From Abelmoschus esculentus (taxonomy: Eukaryota > Streptophyta > Magnoliopsida > Malvales > Malvaceae): a stretch of 64,000 nt of DNA. Below are positions 36,052-48,346 of this stretch, piece by piece; positions within the stretch are counted from its first letter, which is position 1, and each line of letters starts with the position of its first letter. Under the pieces are notes generated by a model. It was given only the letters and a program-made list of their open reading frames with translations. It was not told the DNA's origin and searched no databases. The stretch covers positions 2,983,501-3,047,500 of the forward strand of contig JAUCBN010000023.1 of assembly GCA_035048815.1 (NCBI GenBank). The letters are read 5' to 3'. A program made the position numbers and the translations under genes.

Positions 36052-38124
36052 TCATATTGAATTACTAAGCTCTAGTTCATCTTCAAGGTCGTCCCCGTCT
36101 TCGAAAAGCTTTAAGAACCGAGCTTGATCTTGTTGCCTCTTCTTCTTTTGCCAGTATTTATAAGCCATCACCATTGCAATTACTGTTACAGTTAAAACTG
36201 CCAGAACAATAAGTACAATTATCGCAACTCGCATTTTATTCCCATCATCGCCTGTTTCGAAACCAGTACCGGTAGCACCTAACACAAAGCAAATAAAGCA
36301 TTGTCAACATATATCGAAAGACATTATGCATTTCAAAATTGAAATTAAACTGGGATTAGTGCAAATGGACTCGACATCTGAATATGGAGAGCATAATTAA
36401 ACAACTTCAATTAATTGTGGAAGAGGGAAAAGATACTATATGAATATATGATGAATAAGTTGTATTTTCAGCCTTAAACCTTCACAAGCAATTCCATAGT
36501 CCTGCTAACATGATCAACTTTAGCTCCAGAGGATCAAAGGAAGTTTGGATTTTCTAGTTAAATGGGGTCAAAAATGATAATTTAATTTCTGCAATATTTT
36601 AACTTTTCTTGTAGGTTACAAACCAGGAAATCTAATGCAAGAACAATGACAAAAGATGGAATCACTATATCCAGAAAAAAGAACTGAGAATGATGCATAT
36701 CCTCAACAAGCTCATTAATATGTCATAACAGTTCCTAAGAATGAAGTAAGAGACAAAAGCTAAAAGAATCCTTACCACCTGGAAGAGATGTGCATTCTTG
36801 ACAGTCAAATGTAACATTAAGTTCATTTTCTTTAAACAATATATATTTCCCATTAGCATTGAAGTCCGAAGCACACAACTCCCACTCATTAAATACATCT
36901 GATGTAATGAAGTCCTTCTCATAGAATCCACACCGCTTGCATTTCTTGCTTTTAAGTTCAGTAAGAGGCTGAAAACACAAAGATTACACTTTTATTGAAT
37001 ACTCTTCAGGAAGAAAAAATATAATTTGTCGTACATGCAAATTTGGTATAGCAGCAACAATTCATGAAGTGCTTAGTTAAAATAAAATGTAATAGCACTC
37101 TTATCCAGAGAAAAATTATGTGAAGTTCAAACGGGGTAGCCTAGTCGATTACTTAATCCGTCTCCCGAATAGCAATGTAACAGCAAAACATAGACAGTTA
37201 AAATTTAACAAAGTCCCTAAAGAACCTTTGATTCAACACCAATAATCCAAGAATTTATATGAAGTCAGCATCCATACAGAAGAAAATTCAAAATATTTTA
37301 ACTTCTCTAAGTTTCCATTAGGGGAAAAAGGGTATGATGTCTATGTTGTTACAACTTTTATTTTATGTACCCGTATCCACACATATACTGAAATGATTAC
37401 GAGAATATGACCTTCAGGCAATGACGATTAATTTATTTATGAATTTGCCCCTTTCAAATATTTATGTTTTATCCCAACCCCAAATCTTGGTTCCCAAATC
37501 CAAATACACAGGATATAGAACCAGTAGTTCCCTAAAAACCTATAGAAAAATATAAACGGCATTTTCTTTGCCTTTCAGCTACTGGAATTGCATATTTCAT
37601 AAAGTTGGATATAATTTAAGTTCTAATATCCCTGTTAGTAACAGGATCAAGAAAGTCTTTATTCACTAATTGACAGTACTTCGAAAAAGAAGATTGAAAA
37701 TCAGGGTGAATTATATAAACCTGCCAAGATTCTTCACCCTTGAAAGAATAAACGACGTCTTTTTTGATAACATCGGGCAAAACCGTCGTGTTCTCTCCTT
37801 TGCAGTCGAAATAAACCGTCGGTTTCGTTATCCACTCGTGAGTGTTGAATATTTCAATCGAATCCAATCTAACTTCTGCAGATGAAATTAATCCTAAAAG
37901 AGGAGCAAATTATCAAGACATTGCATCTTAGTTTCAAAATTTCAGCTCAAAAGCAATGATTTAATCTTTAAAATATGGAAGGAGAATAAGATCCAATCTA
38001 CAACATACGGAAAAGCTAATTTACCTGGAAAACATAATAATAAGATCCAGACGCCCAGAAAACGAAAGAAAATTCTCGAAACTATCCGATTCTGAATCGA
38101 CATAGCGAGCCAAAATAATACCAT
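36052..38124 (-). CDS. Single-pass type I membrane protein of unknown function
   Basis: Four exons close in frame: 38124-38025, 37893-37721, 36968-36776, 36278-36052 (230 residues). The first about 35 residues are a signal peptide or anchor (FLGVWILLLCFPG) followed by the mature start SSAEVRLDSIEIFNTHEW. The ectodomain has paired cysteines (KKCKRCGFYEK, FDCQECTSLPGG) suggesting disulfides, and an NTT glycosylation sequon. Residues of about 172-197 form one transmembrane helix (MRVAIIVLIVLAVLTVTVIA). The short cytosolic tail is basic, then acidic (DGDDLEDELELSNSI). An alternative start seven codons downstream (MSIQNRIVSR) is possible. It resembles a conserved plant family without known function (possibly DUF7953, from memory). 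No function is assigned. Confidence 0.82.
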
Positions 38125-38529
38125 CGATTCGATGAGGAAGAAAAAGGAGAAATTCGGAAAAGTGCGCAGTACGCACCTTTCCTTTCTGTATTTGTTTCTT
38201 TCTATTAAATCTTGTGGGAAAGGGAAAGAATCACAGGAGAAACGGCGGTTTCAAACGTCGATCTTTGTTTTTGTTTGCGTTGGAGGGAAAGAGTACTGAG
38301 AAACCAAGAGGAAAATGGGATCGCTGACCGCTTCGCACTGCGGGCCTGCGGCTAATCGTCTTGGATGTTGCTTGTGCCCACCCACTGCCTTTATGATCTC
38401 TCGCCAGTCGCCACCTGTTGGGAAAGGAGATCTGTTTACGTGGAGAAATCTGAAAGTGGTCTTGGATTTGGGCTTGCAGTGTAGACTGGACGCTATCGGA
38501 TATTTTAACGGACAATAGTCCACCGAGCA

Positions 38530-40025
38530 TATTATATATATATTTTTAAATAGTTATTGAACGATTAGTCTCGAGTTGATCATAACTAAAATAATATATA
38601 ATTTATTTATATTTGATTCATGTATATTTTAAAAAAAAAATATTATTTTAGTTAGTTTATTGTTTATTAAGTTCTTCAAAATATTTATTTTATTTTTAAA
38701 AATAAAAATAAAATCTAATAATATTTTTTAACAAATTAATAGTGATTACAGTAGTATTTGTTCTAGAATATAATCTCCACCATTTAACATAGATTGCTCA
38801 ATCACTCTGTTGATATCGTTGATGTTCGAACCCGTGACTTCTAGGAACAACAATCGTTCCTTTAACCACTTGGGTTAGACCATAATATAAATATAAAAAA
38901 TCATAAAAAAAGTGAGGTCTACGAATATACATAAACGAATATTCATAAATAATATTTTTATTCTTTATTTGATTCTCATTACCACTTTCTTTTTTTGTTT
39001 TATTCTCAAATTCTTTCCTTGTTTTCTCCTGTTGACCTTTTCTTCAGCGATTTCTTTTCAATTCGACAACCCCTCATCAAGAAAAAAATCTTGCAAACAT
39101 GGAAATACACCCAAGCAATATCTTTTTCCACATAATTCAACCAACATAGAAAATAAATATGACAACCAAGAAAATTATGTAAATATGAATGAATGACTAA
39201 TAATATAATTAATAATATACTTAAGTCTAACAATAATAAGAGTAAAAAGGTAATAAAAATAGTACTTTTGGACACTCATCAGATACTATTATAACCACTA
39301 TTAATTAATTCAAAATATATATATTATAGAAATATAATTGAGTTATATAATGTAAAATTCTTTACGTTTTATATATTTTTAGATCGATTAATGATTAAAA
39401 CAGAATTTTCAAATTAATTTCTTATTTTTTTTCTTAAGCGAAAATCTTCACAGAGTCAACTATTATTTAAATAAAAAATTAATGTCTCAAGATTATAATA
39501 AAATTATACAAGGAAAATATAAAAATCAATTAAAAGACTCAACAAAAGATGGATACATACATCAAAAAGATCGATAATGAAAAGTAAAAGCTTCGATAAA
39601 TAACATAAAAATATATATTATAATAAGACACATTAACACCAGAGTCATTAGTATAATTCAATAGCGAATAATAAATAACAAACAAAAAATGATGTTTGTG
39701 AATATTTATTCAAGTCCGAGGGTTTAAAATATAGAGATCAACATGATAATTAAAAAGATATCATTTTAATTAATTATTACGATATCAAATTCAACTATAA
39801 TAAAAAATAATAGATAAATAAAATATATCAAAAAAAAAATATAATAAAATGTAAAGTAAAACGTGTATAAAATTATTTATTTAAAATTTTAACTTAGTTT
39901 TTATAATATATATGACAAATATTATGTGAATATGATATTATTTTTACAAATTTTAAATAATATATTTTAAAAATAAAAAATATCACTTATAGTAATATTT
40001 TTTTCTTAAATCTTTATGTATAAAT
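38530..40025. other. Gene-free AT-rich spacer
   Basis: Contains SINE copy 3 (38731-38882) and, at about 39279-39312, a piece matching only the SINE tail (ACTATTATAACCACTATTAATTAATT). The rest is A/T-rich low-complexity sequence. Open frames at 38.9-39.3 kb are Phe/Leu/Ile/Asn-rich artefacts of A/T content. Confidence 0.5.
38731..38882 (-). mobile_element. tRNA-derived SINE, copy 3 (most complete)
   Basis: Minus strand: GGTCTAACCCAAGTGGTTAA (A-box region), GTTGTTCCTAGAAGTCACGG, B box GGTTCGAACATC, AACAGAGTGATTGAGCAATC, AATGGTGGAGATTATATTC, then AACAAATACTACTGTAATCA and a TATTAATT-type tail. About 150 bp, no coding capacity. The A-box-to-B-box spacing of roughly 40 bp and the good B box support a Pol III promoter derived from a tRNA. 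Confidence 0.7.
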
Positions 40026-40028
40026 AAA

Positions 40029-40566
40029 GAGGGTGGCAAAAAATCCGATTACTCGATGTCGATTTCGGATTTGGTAAAATTCAGTAGATTTTTATTTGGT
40101 ATTTATTTCGATGGTATTGAGATTGGATCCAAAATTTAGGTTCCTGTTATAATGAAGACCGGGACCGGATCTTATTTTTTTAGATTTGATACCCGGTGGG
40201 TACCCAATAGGACCAGGATCAATACCAAATATCCGGTATTAATTCTTTTGTTTTTTTTTTTATCAATTTTTCTCTTTATGTATAATATTATGGGTATGAC
40301 TAGTTTTAAAATTTTAATTTCAAGTCTACAATATTTTATTTTATTATTATCATTGGTGATTGATTTTTTCTCTAATTACTCAGAAAATTTTAAGAATAAA
40401 CTAATTGATCGGGTACCCGGTATAATAACCAGTACCCACTAGTAACAATTTAGGACCCAATGTAACTGAGACTGAGATTAGTTTCAATTTTCAAGAACCC
40501 ATGATTACTGAGACCGAAATCAATTCTATTTAAATTGGTCAGGTACCCGGTCTTACTCATCCTTAC
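40029..40566 (-). mobile_element. MITE-like dispersed element, family A, copy 2 (inverted)
   Basis: Reverse-complement partner of 24588-25102. Landmarks in this orientation: GGGTGGCAAAAAATCCGATTAC, GGGTACCCAATAGGACCAGG, the A/T-rich middle with TTTATGTATAATATTATGGG, CTAATTGATCGGGTACCCGG, ACCGAAATCAATTCTATTTA and the end GGTCTTACTCATCC. Divergence between copies is substantial, so the insertions are old. Confidence 0.65.
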
Positions 40567-40569
40567 AAA

Positions 40570-42035
40570 TAACTATTTTTTATCTACATCGTAAAATTTA
40601 TTTATTTTATATATCTATTTGAGCAAAAAAAATATATCATAATAAAATTTCTCATATTTAATGATTAGTTTATAAACACGATTAAACTTATTCGTAATAT
40701 AATTTCTCGTATCACTTCACTGTCAGTGCCCATTCTGTTATTGTTTGAATATTTTGTTACTTATGATTCTGCCAACAAGTGGTAAATATGGTCTGCAGTG
40801 CACCACACAATCATTCCGTAGTGGACAGCTCCACAAGCACTCACCAAACATAAAATATACACGTGGGGTCACACACAAAAAGCAAGAAAAAAATCACATA
40901 CTTCTCAACTCATGTCAAGAACCTTCGCAGTCACCATTGGATCTTCATCACAGTCCGTTCATCTCCTTCATCAGTGGCTCAGAATGGGATCAACGCCAGA
41001 CAACAAGAAAACAATCCAACACCCGACTGCATCGTATAACACTTCTAGCCCTTTCTCCGTTGCTCTAAAGCTCAGATCTTTTTGCTTTAAAATAAAGAAT
41101 AAATAAAGCTGAGGTCTGGACTTTTATTTTTATTTTTTTAAAATGCTGAGAGCTTTTTGTTAAATTGGAGTCGAATAAATACATGAAAATTCTGGCGTTT
41201 TCTATTCTATTTAATTGGCTTAAATCCATAATTTTTTTAAAAAATATTTTAGTCTTTTAATTTTTTTTTTCCATCCAATTAAACATATAAATTTAAAAAA
41301 AATAATTTAATCGTTTAATTAACATTAATCGCTAATTTTATTTTTTTTTTGATATTTTAAAATTTTAGTATTTTAAAATTATATAAAAATAAAAAATCTA
41401 TTTAAAAAACTGAAAATTATAAAAAAAATATTTTTAATTTATTTTTAAAAAACAATTATTTTTAACTAGCTGTTAATTTTATTTTTTTTGATTTTATTTT
41501 TTATATATATCAGAAAAATTCTATTTTTAAAAATTGGAAAATTTATAAAATATTTTTTATTTTTATTTTTATTTTTAAAAAATAATAAATAATAAATTGT
41601 CAAATGATTAAAGTATTTTAAAAATCTGGAAATTTATATAAAATATCTTATCTTATAACCTTTATCATTAAGTTTTAAAAAATAACGAATTAATTATTAT
41701 TTTTTAAATTAATAATCATTTTACATTTTTTTATATCAAGATACTAAACAAAATAGAGGAATATTTACGTATTATCCCCAAAAAGCAAAGATTAATTATA
41801 TCAAATATCACTTAATTATAATCCTTAACTTAAAATTATTACCAAATTTAAAAATATATATAAAAATAATATTGATATATATTTAAAAGAATAATATTTG
41901 TTTTGAACTAAATTATACATTTAAACTAATTAAGATTAATTCAAATTATTTTATAAAATAAATAATATTAATATATACTTAAAAATAATATTAGTTTTTT
42001 AAAAAATAATAATATTTTCGAGTAAAAATTATAAT
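40570..42035. other. Gene-free AT-rich spacer
   Basis: A GC-richer island at about 40770-41060 carries overlapping open frames of 107 and 64 codons on the plus strand with no domain, no transmembrane pattern and no splice structure; I do not call it a gene. From 41120 to 42030 the sequence is almost pure A/T with poly-A and poly-T runs. Confidence 0.45.
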
Positions 42036-42042
42036 TGAATTG

Positions 42043-42050
42043 TATATAAG
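42043..42050 (+). promoter_or_regulatory. TATA box of the universal stress protein gene
   Basis: TATATAAG sits 82 bp before the ATG at 42132. A GA-rich leader (AGAGAGAGAGAGAAATGG) directly precedes the start codon, as in many plant leaders. Confidence 0.6.
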
Positions 42051-42131
42051 GTAATTAAACCAAAGAATAATTATGAAAATCATTTATATACTTAAAAGAA
42101 GAAAAGAGATTAGAGTAAGAGAGAGAGAGAA

Positions 42132-43307
42132 ATGGCGGCTGAGAGGAGAGTTGGCGTAGCAGTGGATTTCTCCCCAAGCAGCAAGAACGCGTTGAAATGG
42201 GCGGTGGATAATGTCGTACGGAAAGGCGATCATCTCATCCTCATCACCATTCGGCCGGAAGGTCACTACGACGAAGGAGATCAGATACAGCTATGGGAAG
42301 CCACAGGATCACGTACGGACTCTTTTCTTATTTTCTCTCCGTTTACGTTTGTTTCTCGAGAAAATTCAGATGAACTCTTCACTCAAGTTGTTTTCCGATT
42401 GATTTCATTTTTGCAGCTTTTATCCCTTTGAGTGAGTTCTGCGATCCTCTCATCACGAAGAGATATGGTGTAAAGCCTGATCCTGAAACTTTGGACATTG
42501 TCTCCACTGTAGCTAAGCAGAATCAAGTACTAATCTCTTATTTCTTCCTCAATAATCCATGAAATTAACAAAAATAGTGAAGAAAAGAAGAATCTAAACA
42601 TTACTGTGTTTTTAAAACTGTATCTTTGAATTTTTCTTTTCTTGATGTTGAGGTTGAGGTGCTGATGAAGATATATTGGGGTGATCCTCGTGAGAAGTTA
42701 TGTGAGGCCATAGATCATATCCCTCTCAGCTGCATCATTGTAGGAAATAGAGGACTGGGCAAGCTTAAGAGGTCAAACTTTTCATATACATATCTATTTC
42801 TTACTGTTCATTTTGGGATATTCTTAAAACTACTGTTTGTTCACATGACATGAGAATCCTCCATGGGAAGATCTATTGCTTGTGGAGGTTTTTATCTACT
42901 AAGAACCTCGATTTTCGATTCATTCCAACTTTAATCTTTTATTTTTATGATTAATTATACTTTACTCTTTGATATTGATTACTGATTCCGTCCCTGATTA
43001 ACTAAGGTACTGAAAGAGTTCCTAACTGATGTATCATTACCTTTATGTTATTCGAGTTCTGAGTTTAAAAGGAAATGAATCTCACATTGATTATTAACTC
43101 CGTTCCTGTGTTCGGCATGAAAAAAATTATACAGGGTGATGAAGACTGGTATTTACTTCATGGCCATATGCATTTCAGAACATATTTTATTTGTGTTTGA
43201 TGTTTCTGGGTGATTCCTTTGTCTGCAGGGCTATAATGGGCAGTGTGAGCAACTATGTGGTGAACCATGGTTCCTGCCCTGTCACTGTGGTGAAGCACCA
43301 TGACTAA
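42132..43307 (+). CDS. Universal stress protein (USP) family, ATP-binding type
   Basis: Four exons close in frame: 42132-42312, 42417-42526, 42653-42771, 43229-43307 (162 residues, a normal single-domain plant USP). Strand 1 reads RRVGVAVDFSPSSKNALKWA with the conserved Asp12. Strand 4 and the nucleotide loop read IIVGNRGLGKLKR then MGSVSNYVVNH, giving G128-x2-G131-x9-G141-S142, the ATP-binding signature of MJ0577-type USPs. The C-terminus CPVTVVKHHD is the usual last strand. These small cytosolic proteins respond to stress or hormones; the exact role is not readable from sequence. The start is unambiguous: the leader is GA-rich and no earlier in-frame ATG exists. Confidence 0.92.
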
Positions 43308-43449
43308 AGTGCCATAATCGCATCTGCCATGCTTTATGTTACTGTCTTATGTTGTATGTTTGAACTGCATTGGTCGATTTAAAACATTTCTGTATGGTGA
43401 ACACCCTCCATCTAGTTGTATAATAGATGAACTAAACTTATTGATAGAG

Positions 43450-46335
43450 TAATCTAAGAATAAATTTGTGTGTTCATGTTTATTTGTTTTTATCGTAATT
43501 AGTAAAGAGTGAATATATGATACACTGTTAAAAGATTACATAAACACGTCTATTTTTAAGATGTTAAATGTATTGATAAGATACATTGTACTCCCGAGAT
43601 ATCTAGTTCAAACCTTATAGATGATATTATTGAGAGAAACAGTCTCATACCCTGAACATGGTCCGTAAGATAAACATGGATATTACAAGTAAAACCATAA
43701 ACCCTATGACCTAAACTTATAATTGTAGAATTCTAGACTAAAACTATAAACCCCTAAATAACAAGTAAAGGGTAGTTTTGTAATATGAATTTATTTTTTA
43801 ATTTTTATTTTAATTAAGATATAAACATCCTTATTTTTTCCCTGTTTTATTATAGATTAAATAATTTGTAATTTTTGTAATAGCATCTGATTTTGAATGT
43901 GAGAAGAGTCTGACCAAGAAATGTGTAGTCAAACTTCCTGTATTAATCATGCTTACATACCATGACAGTGTTGTTGCCATAGACTATTTATTACAAAAAC
44001 TGAATAACAACTAACAAGTGTGTATACAATATAGTACAAATTGGTTAACTTTAGATGCAAGTAAATGCCTACTTGAAATTATTATAGGACAACAAATCAT
44101 TGGGACTCTTTGGAACTATGAACCATCCATGAGAACAGAGCCAATTCTTAGGGTTATCATGTCAAACCTAAAAACGAAAAACTTAAAATCGAATCAAAGT
44201 ATTAGAACGATTTATGATTCACAAATTTAAAAATCGTAACTAATTGACTGAAAATGATTTTTTATTTAATTTATAGTATAAAAATAAGTATTCTATATTT
44301 AAAAATATTATATATTAATTATTTTTTATATACTTAAAAACTTTAATTTTTAAAGAAATATTTATGAAAGATACTTTAAAACTTTACTAAATAATATTTA
44401 AAAGTTATAAAATTAAGTTGTTTTGCTTATAACATAAAAATTTTTAAAATCTAAGGTGAAAAAAAATGATAGCCGATGTTGACCAAATCAAAAGTCAATG
44501 AGATAAAAAATACCAAAATGATTAAAATTTATAGACCTAAACTATTATTAGATCAAAAAATTTAAATAAATAAATCCATTTTTTAAAAAATTTAGCCCCT
44601 AGTCCCCTACTTATCAAGCCTTATATTTTCAATTTATATCCTTATTTTTTACAGGGACCAAACTGTAATTATACCAAAAATTATTAAATTTTTCAGATTT
44701 GCAACAGGGGCTAGGCCCTCAAGTATATCCACACCTACCAATTCCACTGGCTTTCATAACTTTCCCCTGGTAAAGAACAGAAATGGCAAGGGAAGTCCAA
44801 CAGCCAAGAATGATATATTTGGTAGGAACAGAAAAGTGACATCTTTTGAACAAAATTTTAAAGTCTTAAATTCCTATCTGGTCCTCCACTTGATACTCGC
44901 TTACAATTTGGTACCAACCAACTTTTTTTTTCCTCTTAAATTGATACATATACTTTTTTCAACCAAGTTAAGGTTTTGTTCAAAAAGGATAACTATTGAC
45001 AATGAAAGCCCTAGGCTGAAATTGAAACTTTCAAAAGGTCATATGAATGGAGGAAATGCCACATTAAGTGATAGCTCCTCAGAGAGAGCAAATGTTGAGT
45101 ATGGCTCATATATTAGTAAAGGACAGATATTGAAACGAAATAGGAGTGAGCGAGCAAGCGAACCGAGCGAAAGCATTTGTCCATACAAATGAGTTTTAGG
45201 TTAGCTTGTGGGCTAAGGTTAAGTGGGCTTAGGGCGAGAGTGAAGCCCACATGGTACGGTACAGTACATTTTTTTAAAATTGTAACGGAATTGTTCTTAT
45301 GCATATTCATTATATTATAACCTAATTGTAGTATAAATTAATAAAAAGAACATTCGTTGATTGCTCTCCTAGAACGTAAGCACATGTTAAACATTGTTAA
45401 AATCCTGTGTTTTTGCTTGTTTGATCTCTGATTGATAGTTTAATTCATCATTTTAAATAAGCTAAAAATTGACGGTGAAAATACGAATGTTTAAGGCATA
45501 AAATCAGGAAAAAATGGCAATAACACGTTTTTTTTTTTTAAAATTGTTCAGTACTATTTTAACATTCAACACTCCAACCACCGTTTCAAAAGTAATACTA
45601 AACGAACTAGTAATAAGGGGTTTGAAGATATCTCGAAACATAAAGAATAATACAAATCTTTCGCTATATATCAAAGTATATTTCAATGTATTTTACTATT
45701 AGGGGCTCAGCATACATACACAAACGAGAGAGATAAACAATCTATTATCAACGTAGAGAACACGAAAAGTACAAATACATAATGACTAATGTAACCTCAA
45801 AATTCGATGTACACATTCTAGAACCCGATACAATCAAAACATTCTTCTTAATATCTCTACAATATAGTCACAATATTTTTTTTTTATCTCTCGTTCTATC
45901 ATAATTCAAAAGATTAAAATTAATCTACATTTATAAACTCAAATACTCGATCATCAAAAAAATCTTATTTAGTAAGATCTCTTACCTAATATTTACTCAT
46001 TAAAGTGTCATAACAAAAACTTTGTTCCCACTACATATATGTATAAAATTAAAAAATGGTTTAAATTAAATTAATTAGTATCATAACAATATATATTTAG
46101 CGTAAATTCAACAATTCGATTCGATGAATTTTTTAATAAAATTTGATTTATAATAATAACCCAACATCACAACTCTTACCCTTCCCTTCCTCTAAACAAC
46201 AAAATAAAGAGTAAAAAGCATAACATTTCAATTTAAAACCCTAAGACATCAAACAAAATTCCTAATAACATGAACTAATTCAAACTAAAAATTATTAAAA
46301 ATCATCAAAGGACCAAATCAGATTCATCATTAAAC
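43450..46335. other. Gene-free spacer
   Basis: Mostly A/T-rich. A stretch at about 44580-44720 (AGCCCCTAGTCCCCTACTT ... GGGGCTAGGCCCTCAAG) looks like part of a dispersed repeat. A segment with GAGCGAGCAAGCGAACCGAG lies near 45145-45170. Short open frames of about 60-120 codons occur on both strands but show no domain or coding bias. Confidence 0.45.
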
Positions 46336-46347
46336 AGGAAGCCCCAA

Positions 46348-46924
46348 TCACAAAACCTTAAATTTCAACCTCCTTGAAGCTTGCTTACCATGATTTGCAT
46401 GGTGTCCAGGGTCAGATTCGTCATTAAACCATCCCACAGACTTCTGAGCCTCAAGCACAATCTGAGAAAGACCTGAAAAACAAAACAAATTTAAGGAAGT
46501 TTGTTTTTCCACAGATCATAATTCTTTTTTAAAGATAAAATAAAAAGAACATGAAATCAGAAGCATAATCTGGATTTATTTTTGACTTTCTGAACAGGAA
46601 CCAAATGCAGGAATTAAAACAAAATGAAACAATTTGAGGAAAAAATAGGTTTTCTCACAGATCAGAAAATTTATACAAAATTCATGAAATCAGAAATCAG
46701 AGAAAGGATTTAAAATCAGAAATCAACGAAAGGATAGAGAAAGAAGGGGAAATTGGATTTTTTAGTTTAATTTTGCCTTGTTGAACGGTTTGTTTGTTGT
46801 GGCGGATGTCGTGGACGGTGGCTGAGATCTTCCAGTAAAGCGGACGTCCGACGTAAAAGAGAGCCAAGAGGATGAGCGCCGCCATCACTATACGAAACAC
46901 GATCTTTGATGTTGGTGAAGCCAT
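46348..46924 (-). CDS. Small conserved one-pass membrane protein (90 residues)
   Basis: Two exons, 46924-46777 and 46472-46348, close in frame. The N-terminus MASPTSKIVFRI leads into one hydrophobic helix (VMAALILLALFYVGRPLYW, residues about 12-30), followed by a soluble stretch ISATVHDIRHNKQTVQQG and, from exon 2, LSQIVLEAQKSVGWFNDESD and a basic tail. The intron needs a GC donor: CAACAAG|GCAAAATT with acceptor TTTTTCAG. No GT in the 80 bases downstream would keep a frame across to the well-conserved-looking exon 2. I do not recognise a named family. A signal-anchor protein of the endomembrane system is possible. Confidence 0.75.
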
Positions 46925-46989
46925 TGATTAGATGGATTCTTTATCTTTGATCTGAATTGGTGGAGAGTTTGACGAATTCTACTTCAGAA

Positions 46990-47440
46990 ACTGAAGAAAT
47001 GAGGTTTTAAGTGACCGAGAAAAACCAACAAAATGAAAGACGAAATGAATTAGCGGGAGATAATCCACTGATGGAGGAGATTATGACACGTTAATGATAA
47101 ATTATATCACAGGTTATTCGGTTATTTTATCATATTATTTATAAAATTAATTAATTAAAATATATATTTATTAATTTTTATTTTATTTTTTATTAAATGA
47201 ATTTTTATTAATACTTATTATAAACTAAATTTTAAATATTTTTTATCAGGTAAAAATTTATTTAAATATAAAAAATTAATAAAATAAATATATTTAATTA
47301 ATTAATCTTATAAATAATAACTTGCGATATAATTTTTCCATATTAATATCGAAATATCCATAATAGATAAAAATTTTGTAATAAAATTTAAGTAATTCAA
47401 ATATAACCCTATACCATTTATTGTAATATTTAATAGGTTG
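46990..47440. other. AT-rich spacer upstream of the small membrane protein gene
   Basis: Includes the minus-strand gene's promoter region but no clear TATA box. A/T-rich with TTTATTAATTTTTATT-type repeats; no gene seen. Confidence 0.4.
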
Positions 47441-47445
47441 CACAA

Positions 47446-48182
47446 GTCATCTAACCTCAGTGGTTAAGGAATGATTGTTGTTCTAAGAGGTCACGGTTCG
47501 AGTATCAGTAATGCCAACAGAGTGATTTAGCGATCAAGTGTCTAATGGTTGAGAGTATACTCTAAAACAAATTAAGGGTGCTTAACGAGTTAAGCAGCTC
47601 GTGAGTTACTCAAACTCGACTCGGTCAAAATTCGATAAATACTCGACTCGGATTAGCTCCACTCGAATCGATAAGTTCGCAAGCAGATCATTAAATTTTC
47701 AAATATTTTTTAATAATTACTTTAAAATAATTTTATTCAAAAAATAAATTTAAATAATAATTATTAATGTGTGAATTGTTACTTTAGTTTTAATAAGTTA
47801 GTTTGGTGTATTTATGGAACGTTACTTTTGAATTTAGATTTTAAAAATATTTTATATACCTTTTAGGATTTTTGGTTAAATTTGTTAATTTAACTTAATA
47901 TTAAGCCTCCCACGGTATTATTAAATTTTATTTTTAGTTAAAAATAAGGTAAATCTTTTAATGAGTTTAACGAGCAACTAGTCGAGTTGAGCAACAAAAT
48001 ATTTTAACGAGCACAAGTCGAGTACAATTTTAACGAGCTTAATGAGCAACGAGTCGAGTCGAACAACAAAATTTTTTAACGAGCGCGAGTCGAGCAGTGC
48101 TCAACTCGCGATCGACTCGCTTGATAAGCACCCTTAGAATAGGTACTACTATAATCACTATTAATTAATTAAAAAATAATAT
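47446..48182 (+). mobile_element. tRNA-derived SINE, copy 4, split by an inserted MITE
   Basis: The head 47446-47572 reads TCTAACCTCAGTGGTTAAGG, GTTGTTCTAAGAGGTCACGG, GTTCGAGTATCAGTAATG, AACAGAGTGATTTAGCGATC, AATGGTTGAGAGTATACTC and AAAACAAAT. The matching tail (TACTACTATAATCACTATTA, then ATTAATT) resumes at about 48144-48177. The two halves join exactly where intact copies read ACAAATACTACTGTAATC, so the DNA between is a later insertion. Confidence 0.7.
47573..48136. mobile_element. MITE nested in SINE copy 4
   Basis: About 565 bp bounded by inverted ends: left AAGGGTGCTTAACGAG, right CGCTTGATAAGCACCCTT (reverse complement AAGGGTGCTTATCAAG). Flanks are compatible with a TA target duplication (ATTA|AGGGTGC ... 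GCACCCT|TAGA), but a longer one cannot be excluded. Both ends are rich in ACTCGACTCG/CGAGTCGAG text, the centre is A/T-rich, and there is no coding capacity. The nested position makes it younger than the SINE. Confidence 0.65.
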
Positions 48183-48346
48183 TTAATAGGCTTAATCGAA
48201 AAGAATGTTGAAATTATATTATTTTAGCTTTTTCGAGTTTTTTTATAAAAAATAAGTGTTTATTATTTTATATTGTTATATTCTAAGATTTATCCAATAA
48301 TTATAGTGCAAATATTTTGTCTTCCAAATATATTTTTTTCAATTTT

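Noticed and set aside
40745..41106. Overlapping plus-strand frames of 107 and 64 codons
   Set aside because: Both overlap in different frames without a motif, splice sites or promoter; composition is unlike the real exons nearby.
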